A DNA stretch of 38,265 bases from Candidatus Bathyarchaeota archaeon (GCA_026014875.1 JAOZHO010000024.1:1-38265), one strand, 5' to 3'. Numbered from the stretch's first letter, positions 7,612 to 15,477 are shown. Translations and numbers: made by a program. The notes: generated by a model not told the origin, from the sequence alone.

Positions 7612-9006
7612 ATGAAGTTCGAGTACACCCTGGGGCTCGTATTCTTCGGTCTCACTCTGTCTGCCTACTTGATTCTTTTCGGGTTGGGTCGGAAGTGGAG
7701 GAGGGAGTTCGAAGCCCGGGGGGTCACTTACTGGCAGGCCCCTAAGGAGGAGAGGATGCGGGAGCTCATATCCGAGGTCTGGCGCCCTAAACTTATCGCC
7801 CTCTTCTACGGCCTCGCTTACTTCGCTAATGGATACATGAAGATCACGTTCTCTATGTGGGCTCCTCTGTATCTGATGCAGGTCAGGGGTATGAATACTT
7901 TTGACACCGCCCTGTTTCTGGGGCTCGTCTATGTTTCGTGGCAGTGGAAAATGTTCATTGGAATGATCTCGGACGGTTTCCCCGTTCGATTCAGGGGAAA
8001 TACCTACAGGAGGCATCCCCTGTTCGTGGCGACGGGTGTACTGAGTATTATTGCCATCCTGGGATTCGTTGTCACCGATCTTAATGCCGTCCCTGTATGG
8101 ACGGTCTTTTTCCCCCTGTGCCTAGCTATGACCACTGCGGGAGCTCTCTTCGATATCGCTGCGGACTCTTATGCGGTGGATGTGACTCCGCCTGAATGGC
8201 ACGCCAGGGTTCTCGGTGGGGTTAATACCTTCGGGATGGCGGTGGGGGGCATCGCTGCGAGCCTTCTGAGCCCTGTGATTATTTCGTGGGCTGGTTATCG
8301 GGGTGTGTTTATCACGGGGGGGCTCGTGGGGCTCTTAGCTTTCCTGTTCTTGATCTTGAAGGAGCCGAAGCTGGAGGCTGAGAGGGTGTTCAGCAGGGAG
8401 GCCATTGCGTTCACGTTCACCGAGAAGTCTGTGCTCATTGCTGCCCTCCTCATGGTCGGCTCTGCAATAGGGACGCGGAGGATCAGTAATCCCACTGGGG
8501 GGATGTTCAGCCTGGTGATGAATGAGATCGTGGGCGGTTTTACACCTGAGAGGGCGGGGCGGATCTCGGTCTTGGTTCTCCTTTCCGGGATCCCTGCCTC
8601 CGTTATTGGGGGGATAGCTGCGGATCGGTGGGGGCATAAGCGGATCTATTTCATTGCGGGGTTGGGGGTGATGGTGACGGGCTACCTGTGGATGACCCTG
8701 AAGCCGGGGATGGTGACCTGGTTCATCGTCCTTGCGGTGATCTCGAATTTCGTGGAGAGAATAAACTCCGGAGGCCGCATGGCGCTCATGGCGGACTCGA
8801 CCCCCCTGGCGTTGTCGGCGACGGTGTTCCAGATGTACATGAGCTTCTCCTGGATAGGAAATATCCCAGCGAGCATCATCATAGGCTACCTGCTTCCCCG
8901 GGATATGCCTCTGCTTTTCGCGGTTCTATCCAGCTTCACGTTGCTGCCTCTGTTCCTTGTCAGGTACTTGAAGCCTTTCGAGGCGGCGAAAGCGACTACA
9001 GTGTAA
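7612..9006 (+). CDS. Major facilitator superfamily transporter
   Basis: This integral membrane carrier has 464 residues from ATG 7612 (or 470 from 7594). It has an extra N-terminal helix, a charged cytosolic linker with Lys/Arg/Glu, and then about twelve membrane segments. The MFS motif A is clear at the start of the second half as GGIAADRWGHKR. A weaker form in the first half reads GMISDGFPVRFRG. Substrate cannot be read from sequence. The divergent M28 peptidase and the convergent D-aminoacylase (15-bp gap at the 3' end) suggest peptides, amino acids or acylated amino acids. Many codons end in G or T, unlike the C-ending usage of the amidohydrolase at 3928. Confidence 0.85.
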   Translation: MKFEYTLGLVFFGLTLSAYLILFGLGRKWRREFEARGVTYWQAPKEERMRELISEVWRPKLIALFYGLAYFANGYMKITFSMWAPLYLMQVRGMNTFDTALFLGLVYVSWQWKMFIGMISDGFPVRFRGNTYRRHPLFVATGVLSIIAILGFVVTDLNAVPVWTVFFPLCLAMTTAGALFDIAADSYAVDVTPPEWHARVLGGVNTFGMAVGGIAASLLSPVIISWAGYRGVFITGGLVGLLAFLFLILKEPKLEAERVFSREAIAFTFTEKSVLIAALLMVGSAIGTRRISNPTGGMFSLVMNEIVGGFTPERAGRISVLVLLSGIPASVIGGIAADRWGHKRIYFIAGLGVMVTGYLWMTLKPGMVTWFIVLAVISNFVERINSGGRMALMADSTPLALSATVFQMYMSFSWIGNIPASIIIGYLLPRDMPLLFAVLSSFTLLPLFLVRYLKPFEAAKATTV

Positions 9007-9021
9007 AAAAGAAGGGGGGAT

Positions 9022-10665
9022 CTACCTCTTCCTCAGGACTTTTCCGGCGAGAGCCCCTGTATGTTCTTCCTCGTCTATGGTTAGGACTCCGTTCACGACG
9101 ACGTAGGGTATCCCTTCAGGGTATAAGATGCTCTTCTCTGGCGGGGTGTATTCTGCCTTGTCGATGACGGTCTCTGGGTCGAATACGGTGACATCGGCCC
9201 ACATCCCTTCGGCGATGAGGCCCCTGTCCAGTAGGCCGAGGCGTTGGGTTCCCAGGCTGGTCATTTTCTTGATGGCTTCCTCGAGGGTGAGAACGCCCCA
9301 TTCGCGGACGTATCTTCCGAGGACTCGGGGGTATGCACCGTAGAATCGGGGGTGGACGGCGGGGTTCCTCTTCACGAGGGGTCCATAGGGGGCGTGGATG
9401 CGGCCGTCGCTGCTGGTCATGACCCATGGCTTCTTCATCATCTTGTTGACGTTCTCGTCGGACATGTTGAAGCTGATGAAGCTGAAGCGGCCCTCGACCT
9501 CCCCGGCGACGCTCTTCTCGACGTGGTCGGTGTAGATGTCGACGAGGGTGTCCACGGGGTCGTCTCTGCCCAGCATCTCTGTGATCTCGGCGATGGTCTT
9601 CCCGATGTACTCCCGTTTCAGGGGATAGTTGCGTATGAGTGCAGCCTGGGGGCCTCCCCGGACCTCCATCACCCGTTCCAGCTCGTCCCGGATCCGCTTT
9701 CGGGTCTCCGGGTCTTTGAGCCTCGCCAGGAGCCCCTCGTCGCCCCCCTCCCGGGCCCATGCGGGGCTCCACGAGAATGGGCTGGAGCCGCTGGCGGGGT
9801 AGGGGTACTGGTCGGCTGTGATGTCGACTCCTCTGGCCCGGGCTTCCTCGATGATCCTGAGGATCTCGTCGCATTCGTGCCAGTGGGGTTTGGAGAGGAT
9901 CTTGAAATGGGCGATGTGCCCTGGGAGGCCGGCCTTTTCGCTGATCTCGATTAGCTCCTTGACGGCCCCTATGGGGTCTCCTCGATCCCCCTCGTCTCTG
10001 AGGTGGCTCGTATGGATCCCGTCGTGTTTCGCCGCGGCTTTGGCGACCTCGATTACCTCTTCGGTCTCCGCCCATGACTGGGGGATGTACCGGAGGCCTG
10101 TGGTGATTCCGAATGCTCCCGCTTTCATCGCCGTCTCGACCTCGGCGTACATGGCTTCGAGCTCTCCCCGGGTGGGGGCTCTCATCTCGTAGCCCATGAC
10201 GTATCTGCGGACGGTGCCGAATCCGATGAAGGGGGCGACGTTGACCGAGGTGCCTATGGACTCTATCTTCTTGAGGTATTCTTCGAATGTGGACCAGTCG
10301 AGTTCGAGTCCGGCGTCGAAGAATGCGGGTGTGTCCCTTCGAAATTGTTCTTTGAGGGGGTCGTTGAGGGGGGCTGCTCCTGATCCGCAGTTGGGGAATA
10401 CGAGGGTGGTGACTCCTTGCCGGATGTAGCTCTCGGCTTGGGGGTTCACCATGATGCTGGTGTCGGAGTGGTTGTGTACGTCGACGAACCCGGGGCTCAC
10501 CACGAGGCCTTCGGCGTCGATCACCCGTCCGGCATCGGCTCCCTTTAGTGGGCCGACCTTGGCGATCTTTCCATCCTTGATGCCGACGTCGGCTTTGAAC
10601 CAGGGGTTCCCGGCTCCCGTGATGACTTTTCCGCCTTTGATCAGGATATCGTACATATATTTCAC
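9022..10665 (-). CDS. D-aminoacylase / N-acyl-D-amino-acid deacylase (canonical motifs)
   Basis: This 547-residue amidohydrolase is a clear paralogue of the protein at 3928-5571. It shares PWFKADV near the N-terminus and GLVVSPGF before the metal site. Visible residues: H64/H66 (VDVHNHSD), C93 (FPNCGSG), the histidine stretch HTSHLRDEGD, the next ligand in HIAHFK and the aspartate in TSSDGRIH. All are canonical for D-aminoacylase. The likely reaction is hydrolysis of N-acyl-D-amino acids (or similar N-acylated peptides) to free amino acid and carboxylate in the cytosol. Start: ATG 10665 or ATG 10656. A TATA-like box 29 bp ahead favours 10665 as leaderless, while an AGGTGA sequence better suits 10656. 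It is divergent from the EutA-type gene. Confidence 0.92.
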   Translation of the reverse strand: MKYMYDILIKGGKVITGAGNPWFKADVGIKDGKIAKVGPLKGADAGRVIDAEGLVVSPGFVDVHNHSDTSIMVNPQAESYIRQGVTTLVFPNCGSGAAPLNDPLKEQFRRDTPAFFDAGLELDWSTFEEYLKKIESIGTSVNVAPFIGFGTVRRYVMGYEMRAPTRGELEAMYAEVETAMKAGAFGITTGLRYIPQSWAETEEVIEVAKAAAKHDGIHTSHLRDEGDRGDPIGAVKELIEISEKAGLPGHIAHFKILSKPHWHECDEILRIIEEARARGVDITADQYPYPASGSSPFSWSPAWAREGGDEGLLARLKDPETRKRIRDELERVMEVRGGPQAALIRNYPLKREYIGKTIAEITEMLGRDDPVDTLVDIYTDHVEKSVAGEVEGRFSFISFNMSDENVNKMMKKPWVMTSSDGRIHAPYGPLVKRNPAVHPRFYGAYPRVLGRYVREWGVLTLEEAIKKMTSLGTQRLGLLDRGLIAEGMWADVTVFDPETVIDKAEYTPPEKSILYPEGIPYVVVNGVLTIDEEEHTGALAGKVLRKR

Positions 10666-10685
10666 CTGTGATGTGATGCTCGTTT

Positions 10686-10702
10686 GATTATTTACATTTA
10701 TG
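10686..10702 (-). promoter_or_regulatory. TATA-like promoter for the second D-aminoacylase
   Basis: The minus strand reads CATAAATGTAAATAATC, centred about 29 bp before ATG 10665. It shares a 107-bp divergent spacer with the EutA-type gene. Confidence 0.4.
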
Positions 10703-10737
10703 TAGTTCGGAGACTCGGCGATGTTTCCCGGGGTTTG

Positions 10738-10746
10738 TTTTTAATA
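10738..10746 (+). promoter_or_regulatory. TATA-like promoter for the EutA-type gene
   Basis: TTTTTAATA is centred about 30 bp before the ATG at 10773. This supports that ATG as a leaderless start and argues against the in-frame TTG at 10752. Confidence 0.45.
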
Positions 10747-10772
10747 GACGGTTGCAGGTACAGCAGTATATC

Positions 10773-12227
10773 ATGGCTGAGGAGATCGACTTGGGCGAGG
10801 GGGGGAAGGGGGAGCTGCGCCATTTTAATAGCGTGGGTATCGATATCGGTTCCACCACCACTCAGTTGGTATTCTCTAGGCTTGGCCTCGGTTTCGTTGA
10901 GGAGACGCATAAGTTCGATATCGTTGATCGGGAAGTCGTTCATTATTCGGAGATCTGTCTGACGCCGTTTCATGATGATTATACCATTGATACGGAGGGT
11001 TTGAGGGGGATTCTCGGGGATGCGTATAGGGGGGCCGGGTTCGAGGCGGAGGACATTGACACCGGGGCCATCATCATCACAGGGGTTGCTGCTCTCCGTC
11101 ATAATGCAGCGAGGATCTTGGAGTTGTTCTCGGGTCAGATGGGGAGGTTCGTGGTGGCCACTGCGGGGCCTAATTATGAGGCGATTCTGGCGGCCCATGG
11201 CTCGGGTGCTGTGGAGTTGTCGGATCGGCGGCTTAAGACGGTGATGAATGTGGACGTGGGCGGGGGGACTTCGAAGATCGCGGTGATCCGGAGGGGGGAG
11301 GTGGTGAAGACCGCGAGCGTCTTCGTGGGTGCCCGCCACGTGGTTTTGGATGGTGAGGGGCGGGCGTTGAGGGTGGAGGAGCCCGCGGAGATCGTGGCCT
11401 CGGCTAATGGGTTCGGGGTCTCCGTGGGGGAGGTGGTCTCCGGGGAGGAGCAGGCGGCCATGGCGTCGTCGTTGGCGGATTCTCTTTTCGAGTTGATCAG
11501 GGGTGAGCCGTTGTCGCCGTTGACGGAGAAGTTGATGCAGACCCCGCCGCTGGGGTTCGATGGGCGTGTGGATGTCGTGTTCTTCTCGGGGGGTGTCTCG
11601 GAGTATGTGTATGGTTATGAGGAGCGGGATTTCGGGGATATCGGGTTGCTCCTGGGGGAGGAGATCCGGAGGCGGATGTGCGATCTACCTATGGTCGTGG
11701 CGGAGCCCGTGGAGAGGATCCGGGCGACTGTGATCGGTGAGTCCCAGTACACTCTCCAGGTGAGTGGGACGACGAATCTGATCTCGGATCTGGGGTTGCT
11801 GCCTATCCGTAATCTTCCGGTGGTGGCGCCTCGGTTTGCGAGTAGTGTGCTCTCGGTGGAGCAGATGGAGGCGGAGATCCGGCGGGCGTTGGGGATGCAT
11901 GATCTGGATCCGGGGAGGGATGCCTTTGCGTTGGCGTTTGCGCGTTCGGTTATTAATCAGCCGTCTTATCTTCAGATGAAGGGGTTGTCGGAGGCTGTGG
12001 TGGGGGTGCAGCGGGGGAAGGTGGAGGCGGGGGAGCCGTTGGTGCTGGTGTTTGAGGCGGATATCGGTATGGGGATCGGTCGGGTGATCCAGGAGGAGGT
12101 TGCTCCGGGGTGTGCGTTGATCTCGATCGATGAGGTGAAGCTGAGCGACTTTAACTATGTGGATATCGGTGAGCCGACGGGGGACCGGGGGTTCATCCCG
12201 GTGATCATCAAGTCGCTGGTCTTCTAG
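10773..12227 (+). CDS. EutA-family ASKHA ATPase (ethanolamine ammonia-lyase reactivase type)
   Basis: This protein of about 484 residues belongs to the EutA family, ASKHA-fold ATPases that exchange damaged coenzyme B12 on ethanolamine ammonia-lyase. Visible elements are the first phosphate loop VGIDIGSTTTQL, the second loop NVDVGGGTSKIAV and the adenosine-site stretch FFSGGVSEYVYG. A C-terminal part (ADIGMGIGRVI) is less characteristic. No eutB/eutC, microcompartment shell or cobalamin gene is in the window, so the client is unknown. It is divergent from the canonical D-aminoacylase, just as the MutL-type ATPase is divergent from the other amidohydrolase. The plus strand here is extremely rich in G and T (GGG, TTG, GAT codons). 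The family call is strong, the ethanolamine role weak. Confidence 0.85.
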   Translation: MAEEIDLGEGGKGELRHFNSVGIDIGSTTTQLVFSRLGLGFVEETHKFDIVDREVVHYSEICLTPFHDDYTIDTEGLRGILGDAYRGAGFEAEDIDTGAIIITGVAALRHNAARILELFSGQMGRFVVATAGPNYEAILAAHGSGAVELSDRRLKTVMNVDVGGGTSKIAVIRRGEVVKTASVFVGARHVVLDGEGRALRVEEPAEIVASANGFGVSVGEVVSGEEQAAMASSLADSLFELIRGEPLSPLTEKLMQTPPLGFDGRVDVVFFSGGVSEYVYGYEERDFGDIGLLLGEEIRRRMCDLPMVVAEPVERIRATVIGESQYTLQVSGTTNLISDLGLLPIRNLPVVAPRFASSVLSVEQMEAEIRRALGMHDLDPGRDAFALAFARSVINQPSYLQMKGLSEAVVGVQRGKVEAGEPLVLVFEADIGMGIGRVIQEEVAPGCALISIDEVKLSDFNYVDIGEPTGDRGFIPVIIKSLVF

Positions 12228-12286
12228 GCTCGACGGTCGGTGTCCTTGAGCGCGTGGGGTGCGGGGGGCCCCTCCTTTAAAAGATG

Positions 12287-12293
12287 TTTTTTT
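12287..12293 (+). terminator. T7 run after the EutA-type gene
   Basis: Seven T residues 60 bp after the TAG, preceded by a G/C-rich stretch (GGGGGGCCCCTCC). It lies just ahead of repeat copy A, whose T tracts could add further stop signals. Confidence 0.4.
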
Positions 12294-12298
12294 CTGGG

Positions 12299-12420
12299 TT
12301 TCTGTTTGGGGTTGTTTTTGGGGTTGTTTTGTTGTTTGGCGGGTTTTTTTGGGTCTTTGTTTTGCTGTTTTGCTACTGAATAGCCCCTGAACAGCTACTG
12401 AATTGCTCGGGTGGGGGTTT
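12299..12420 (+). repeat. G/T-rich dispersed repeat, copy A
   Basis: About 120 bp, nearly devoid of A and C on the plus strand over its first 70 bases, ending in two direct copies of GCTACTGA (12372-12379 and 12394-12401) 22 bp apart. It aligns in the same orientation and order with 14468-14586, sharing exact blocks such as TTTCTGTTTGGGGTTGTTTT, TTGTTGTTTGGCGGGTTTTT and CTGAACAGCTACTG. There is no coding potential. It fills most of the 303-bp gap between the EutA-type gene and the MFS gene; the remainder (12421-12530) holds nothing I can identify. Confidence 0.8.
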
Positions 12421-12530
12421 CCGGGTGTTTTTAGGGTTCCTTCCGGTGAAATGAGGTTCGAATTAGTTTGGATGGGATATGTTTCTTGTTCCCCTATTCT
12501 TTTCTTCGCTTCGCCCTTATCCGCGCTCGC

Positions 12531-13784
12531 TTATTCGAACACCTTCTCGGGTTCATGGACGCCAAACCAGAAGACCGCAGCAGCAACCAAGCCGATGACA
12601 GCCGAGAGCTGGAAAGGCAACTGTGGATAAAACGTTTCCCAGAGCCAACCACCAAGCACAGAGGACGGTGCAGCGACAACCGCGGTAAGGGTGCCTATCA
12701 CGCCGTTAACGGTAGCCCTCTTATGTGAGGGAACAATATCGGCGATCAACGCATTCCACGCAGACCCCCCAGCCCGAACACCACCGCCCCCGAAAGCCAG
12801 TCCAACCGCGTTGACAGACATCACCAGCATGTATGGCGTGAATCCAGAGACAGACGTCATGAAGTACTGTGTGACGGGCGCGATGACCCTTGAGACCATG
12901 ATATTGTTCTTGCGCCCGTACTTGTCGGAGAGTATACCGCTGGGAAGTGTGAGAACCATCTGCACAAGGCCGGCAATGGATGTGATGATCCCTAGATTGG
13001 TCGGGGTTATCTTGATGATGTCGAGGGCGTAGAGATTGATGTAGTCAAACACCAGCCTCCCCGAGAAGCTACCGATTATAGATACTATTATCATGATAAA
13101 AATCGGTCGCGGTAGCTCCTTGAAGGTCTGGGCCTTGGGTAGTATTGGGGGCCTCTTGCCGGTCCTATGAACGACCGTCTCCTTTAGATTGAAGAACCTT
13201 ATGATGATCCCTAGGATGGAGGCACCGATCTGCAGCATGAGAAACACCCTGACGCCCCTGTAGAGTCCGTACGTGTCTACGAGGAGTCCACCTAGGAGGG
13301 GGGCGATTATGCTGGGGATGCGTGTGATCGTATTGTAGACCCCATAACCGGAGCCCCGCCTCTCGCTGGGGAGAGACTCAGCGATTATGGCGTTGAAGGC
13401 AGGCATGTATAGGCTCGTCATGCCAGCCACCATGGCTCCAGGAATCACCCACTCCCAGCTGGGAGCCATGAGGTAGAAGACCGGACCGAGAGTCCTAAAG
13501 ACCGTGCCTGCGAGGATCAGCTTCCTCCTTCCGTACCTGTCGGCTATCAGCCCCCCTGGCAGCTGGAATAGTAGGCTCTCAGCTGTGGCGATCATTGAGA
13601 AGATGCCGATGTCTGTAATTGAGGCTCCCAAGTAGTTTTGTAGGTAGAGGGCCCAGAAGGGGCGATACCCCTGCCCCATCATGCCCCAGAGGGCGACGGT
13701 GACGGATATCGCCATAATGTTCTTGTTGCTGAATACATCCTTGAATATGGAGTAATATTCCTCTAGCCTGCCTTTTCGCTCCAT
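12531..13784 (-). CDS. Major facilitator superfamily transporter
   Basis: This 417-residue carrier has about twelve membrane helices. MFS motif A appears in both halves: GGLIADRYGRRKLI near residue 77 and SGILSDKYGRKNNI in the second half. A short charged N-terminus (MERKGRLEEYY) precedes helix 1. Unlike many genes here it has a clear Shine-Dalgarno (AAAGGTGG) just before the ATG and a leader. The gene lies between the two G/T-rich repeat copies together with a broken nitroreductase, and upstream palindromes suggest regulation. Substrate is unknown; the two-motif-A layout is that of drug/solute antiporter-like MFS families. Confidence 0.88.
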   Translation of the reverse strand: MERKGRLEEYYSIFKDVFSNKNIMAISVTVALWGMMGQGYRPFWALYLQNYLGASITDIGIFSMIATAESLLFQLPGGLIADRYGRRKLILAGTVFRTLGPVFYLMAPSWEWVIPGAMVAGMTSLYMPAFNAIIAESLPSERRGSGYGVYNTITRIPSIIAPLLGGLLVDTYGLYRGVRVFLMLQIGASILGIIIRFFNLKETVVHRTGKRPPILPKAQTFKELPRPIFIMIIVSIIGSFSGRLVFDYINLYALDIIKITPTNLGIITSIAGLVQMVLTLPSGILSDKYGRKNNIMVSRVIAPVTQYFMTSVSGFTPYMLVMSVNAVGLAFGGGGVRAGGSAWNALIADIVPSHKRATVNGVIGTLTAVVAAPSSVLGGWLWETFYPQLPFQLSAVIGLVAAAVFWFGVHEPEKVFE

Positions 13785-13844
13785 TGTACCACCTTTTTTT
13801 AGAAATTATTAGAGAAGTAAATGTGTGGAGTTAATATATTGTTG

Positions 13845-13855
13845 TATATTTAAAG
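13845..13855 (-). promoter_or_regulatory. TATA-like promoter for the MFS gene
   Basis: The minus strand reads TTTAAATATAC about 65 bp before the ATG at 13784. It predicts a leader of about 35 nt carrying the Shine-Dalgarno AAAGGTGG, consistent with a leadered rather than leaderless transcript. Confidence 0.4.
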
Positions 13856-13870
13856 TCAAACGCGCGCGCA

Positions 13871-13899
13871 TTTACTAGTAAACATGATGTGATACATCA
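13871..13899. promoter_or_regulatory. Adjacent palindromes upstream of the MFS promoter
   Basis: TTTACTAGTAAA (13871-13882) is a perfect 12-bp palindrome. Two bases later TGATGT-GAT-ACATCA (13885-13899) has perfect 6-bp arms. Both lie just upstream of the TATA-like box on the MFS side, where archaeal activators or repressors commonly bind. Function is inferred from symmetry and position only. Confidence 0.4.
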
Positions 13900-14128
13900 A
13901 AATTTATAGTTATATTAAGTGTTGGCTTCTTTTAATAGATTGGCTCCTATCTTCTATTTCTCGTTTACTAGGAAATCGAAGTCTTCTCTTCGGCTTCTAT
14001 GGTTGGTACAACAAGCACGTAACATGTATTTTCCCTTAGAAATTGTATCAGTGATCATCCAAAAGTTGATTTTATACAAATCAGCTAAGATATTTTTGCG
14101 CGCGCATGATATTATGAAGAAAAGGGCG

Positions 14129-14465
14129 TTATAGGGATTTTGAGCAATATTTTTCCCAGCTAACAATAGTGTCAAGGCTCTTTCTTTCCTTAGGCGCTGG
14201 TATCTCATCAGGTACTCCTAGAGGTATTACCGCGATAACCTTGAAATTATCTGGGATATTTAATATGTTCTTAACCAATTCTTCCCTACCTGTCTGCCCC
14301 ATCCAACATGTTCCAAGACCTAGATTTGTAGCAGCTAATACGATATGTTCTAACGCTATTCCTAGATCGTTAATACACCAATTTTGAGACGCTTCTTGAT
14401 CGGCTAAACCAACGATCATAACAGGAGCTTCAGCTGCCCATTCTCGTTTAGCTAGTTTTTTTATA
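14129..14465 (-). pseudogene. N-terminally truncated nitroreductase-family gene
   Basis: The frame encodes the C-terminal two thirds of an FMN nitroreductase: AAEAPVMIVGLAD, the helix with DLGIALEHIVLAATNLGLGTCWMG, KVIAVIPLGVPDEIP, then the RKSLDTIVSWEKY ending typical of the family. The normal N-terminal FMN-binding arm (RRSIR-type motif and first helices, about 60-80 residues) is missing. Upstream of IKKLAK the frame reads straight into G/T-rich repeat copy B as a low-complexity Gln/Asn/Pro/Lys string, so the apparent start at 14554 lies inside the repeat. The N-terminal half is not found beyond the repeat. I take this as a broken gene, though a shortened expressed protein cannot be excluded. 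Confidence 0.75.
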
Positions 14466-14467
14466 GT

Positions 14468-14586
14468 TTTCTGTTTGGGGTTGTTTTGGGGGTTGATTTG
14501 TTGTTTGGCGGGTTTTTCTTGGTGTTCTGGGTGTTGTTTTGCTACTGATAGCATCTGAACAGCTACTGGTTTGCTTGGGGGGTTGG
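14468..14586 (+). repeat. G/T-rich dispersed repeat, copy B
   Basis: Second copy of the repeat at 12299-12420, same orientation, with the same terminal pair of GCTACTGA / GCTACTGG elements (14541-14548 and 14562-14569, 21 bp apart). Its left edge coincides with the truncation point of the nitroreductase fragment. Its right edge is followed by the promoter region of a methyltransferase. No inverted terminal repeats or target duplications could be seen by eye. Confidence 0.8.
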
Positions 14587-14640
14587 CGGGGTTTTCACGG
14601 GTCGCGCGCGGCCGGTGTTTCCACTCGATTCTTATCTCCT

Positions 14641-14653
14641 CTTATCTTTACAT
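14641..14653 (+). promoter_or_regulatory. TATA-like promoter for the methyltransferase
   Basis: CTTATCTTTACAT is centred about 25 bp before the TTG at 14671, which supports that codon as the start. Confidence 0.35.
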
Positions 14654-14670
14654 TGATCTGGGGGATAGGA

Positions 14671-15477
14671 TTGGGCAGGCATTGGACCGAGAGGTTGTTC
14701 ATCGATTATGCCTCGCTGTACGGGGTCCAACTCGAGGAGAGACTCGAGAGGACCGGCGTGGAGGTGGAGGGCTTGATGAGGCTCTTCTCGGAGCACGGGG
14801 TGCCCCCGGGGGGAACGGTCCTCGACCTCGCCTGCGGCATAGGGCGTCACTCCATTCTCCTCGCGGAGAAGGGGTACAGGGTCGTGGGGGTCGACATCTC
14901 GCCTCCCTTCATCAAGAGAGCCGAGGAGCTCGCGGCCGAGAGGGGCGTCTCGGGTCGGGTCGAGTTCATGGTCGGTGACATGAGGCGGGTGGGGGAGCTC
15001 CTGGGGGACCGGGGGGAGTCCTTCGATGTCGTGGTCAACCTGTTCACATCGCATGGCTACTGGGATGAGGCTACCGACGGGGCCATCTTCAGCCAGGCAT
15101 GCGGTTTGGCGAAGCAGGGTGGCATCTTCGTCATCCATACGGTGAACCGGGACTATCTCGTGAGGCATTTCCAGGCCATGGATGTGAGCTACGGGGAGGG
15201 AGGCCGTGTCATGATAATGGAGAGGCGTCTGGACCTCATGAGCTCTAGGATGTTCAACGTCTGGAGATACTACGAGCAACAGGGAGACGACCTGGAGCAT
15301 CTGAGCACATTCGAGATTGACCACAGGGTCTACTCACTCCACGAGCTCGTGAGGCTGGTCGAGAATGCTGGATGGAGCTATCATTCGAGTTTTTGGGGGT
15401 ACGACATGGAGCCAGTATCCACCGATGCCTTCGGACTGGTATTAGTGGCTAGGAAGGAATCAGGAGAGATGGATTAG
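14671..15477 (+). CDS. Class I SAM-dependent methyltransferase
   Basis: This Rossmann-fold methyltransferase has about 268 residues. Motif I is VLDLACGIGRHSILLAEKG, followed by the acidic strand VVGVDIS and a motif with EFMVGDMRR. The family shows a short N-terminal lead (WTERLFIDYASLY) before motif I, which fits a TTG start at 14671. The open frame reaches back to 14539, but that would read through repeat copy B and is unlikely to be translated. The target molecule is unknown. The 3' end overlaps the stop of the convergent MFS gene by a few bases. Confidence 0.82.
   Translation: MGRHWTERLFIDYASLYGVQLEERLERTGVEVEGLMRLFSEHGVPPGGTVLDLACGIGRHSILLAEKGYRVVGVDISPPFIKRAEELAAERGVSGRVEFMVGDMRRVGELLGDRGESFDVVVNLFTSHGYWDEATDGAIFSQACGLAKQGGIFVIHTVNRDYLVRHFQAMDVSYGEGGRVMIMERRLDLMSSRMFNVWRYYEQQGDDLEHLSTFEIDHRVYSLHELVRLVENAGWSYHSSFWGYDMEPVSTDAFGLVLVARKESGEMD

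Larger units (their letters stand above)
13785..14128. other. A/T-rich intergenic region with promoter and palindromes
   Basis: This gap of 344 bp is much richer in A/T than its surroundings. It contains the promoter and putative operators of the MFS gene. It also has two same-orientation GCGCGCGCAT motifs (13861-13870 region and 14098-14107 region) and two copies of TTTACTAG (13871 and 13964). Short frames exist on both strands (13919-14134 and 13954-14208), but neither looks like a protein family and both are A/T-driven. I see no gene here. Confidence 0.5.

Noticed and set aside
12447-12457. GGTTCGAATT resembling a tRNA T-loop
   Set aside because: No matching acceptor, D or anticodon stems are present around it, so neither a tRNA nor a convincing tRNA fragment (att remnant) can be supported.
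13919-14208. Two overlapping short frames on opposite strands (71 and 84 codons)
   Set aside because: The A/T-rich region has no family features, promoter or ribosome site; they are most likely chance openings.
12299-14586. Composite transposon bounded by the repeats
   Set aside because: No transposase, terminal inverted repeats or target-site duplication could be found between or beside the copies, so only a repeat pair with a truncated gene is claimed.
14539-14670. N-terminal extension of the methyltransferase frame
   Set aside because: It reads through repeat copy B, has no homology to the family, and lies upstream of the predicted promoter.
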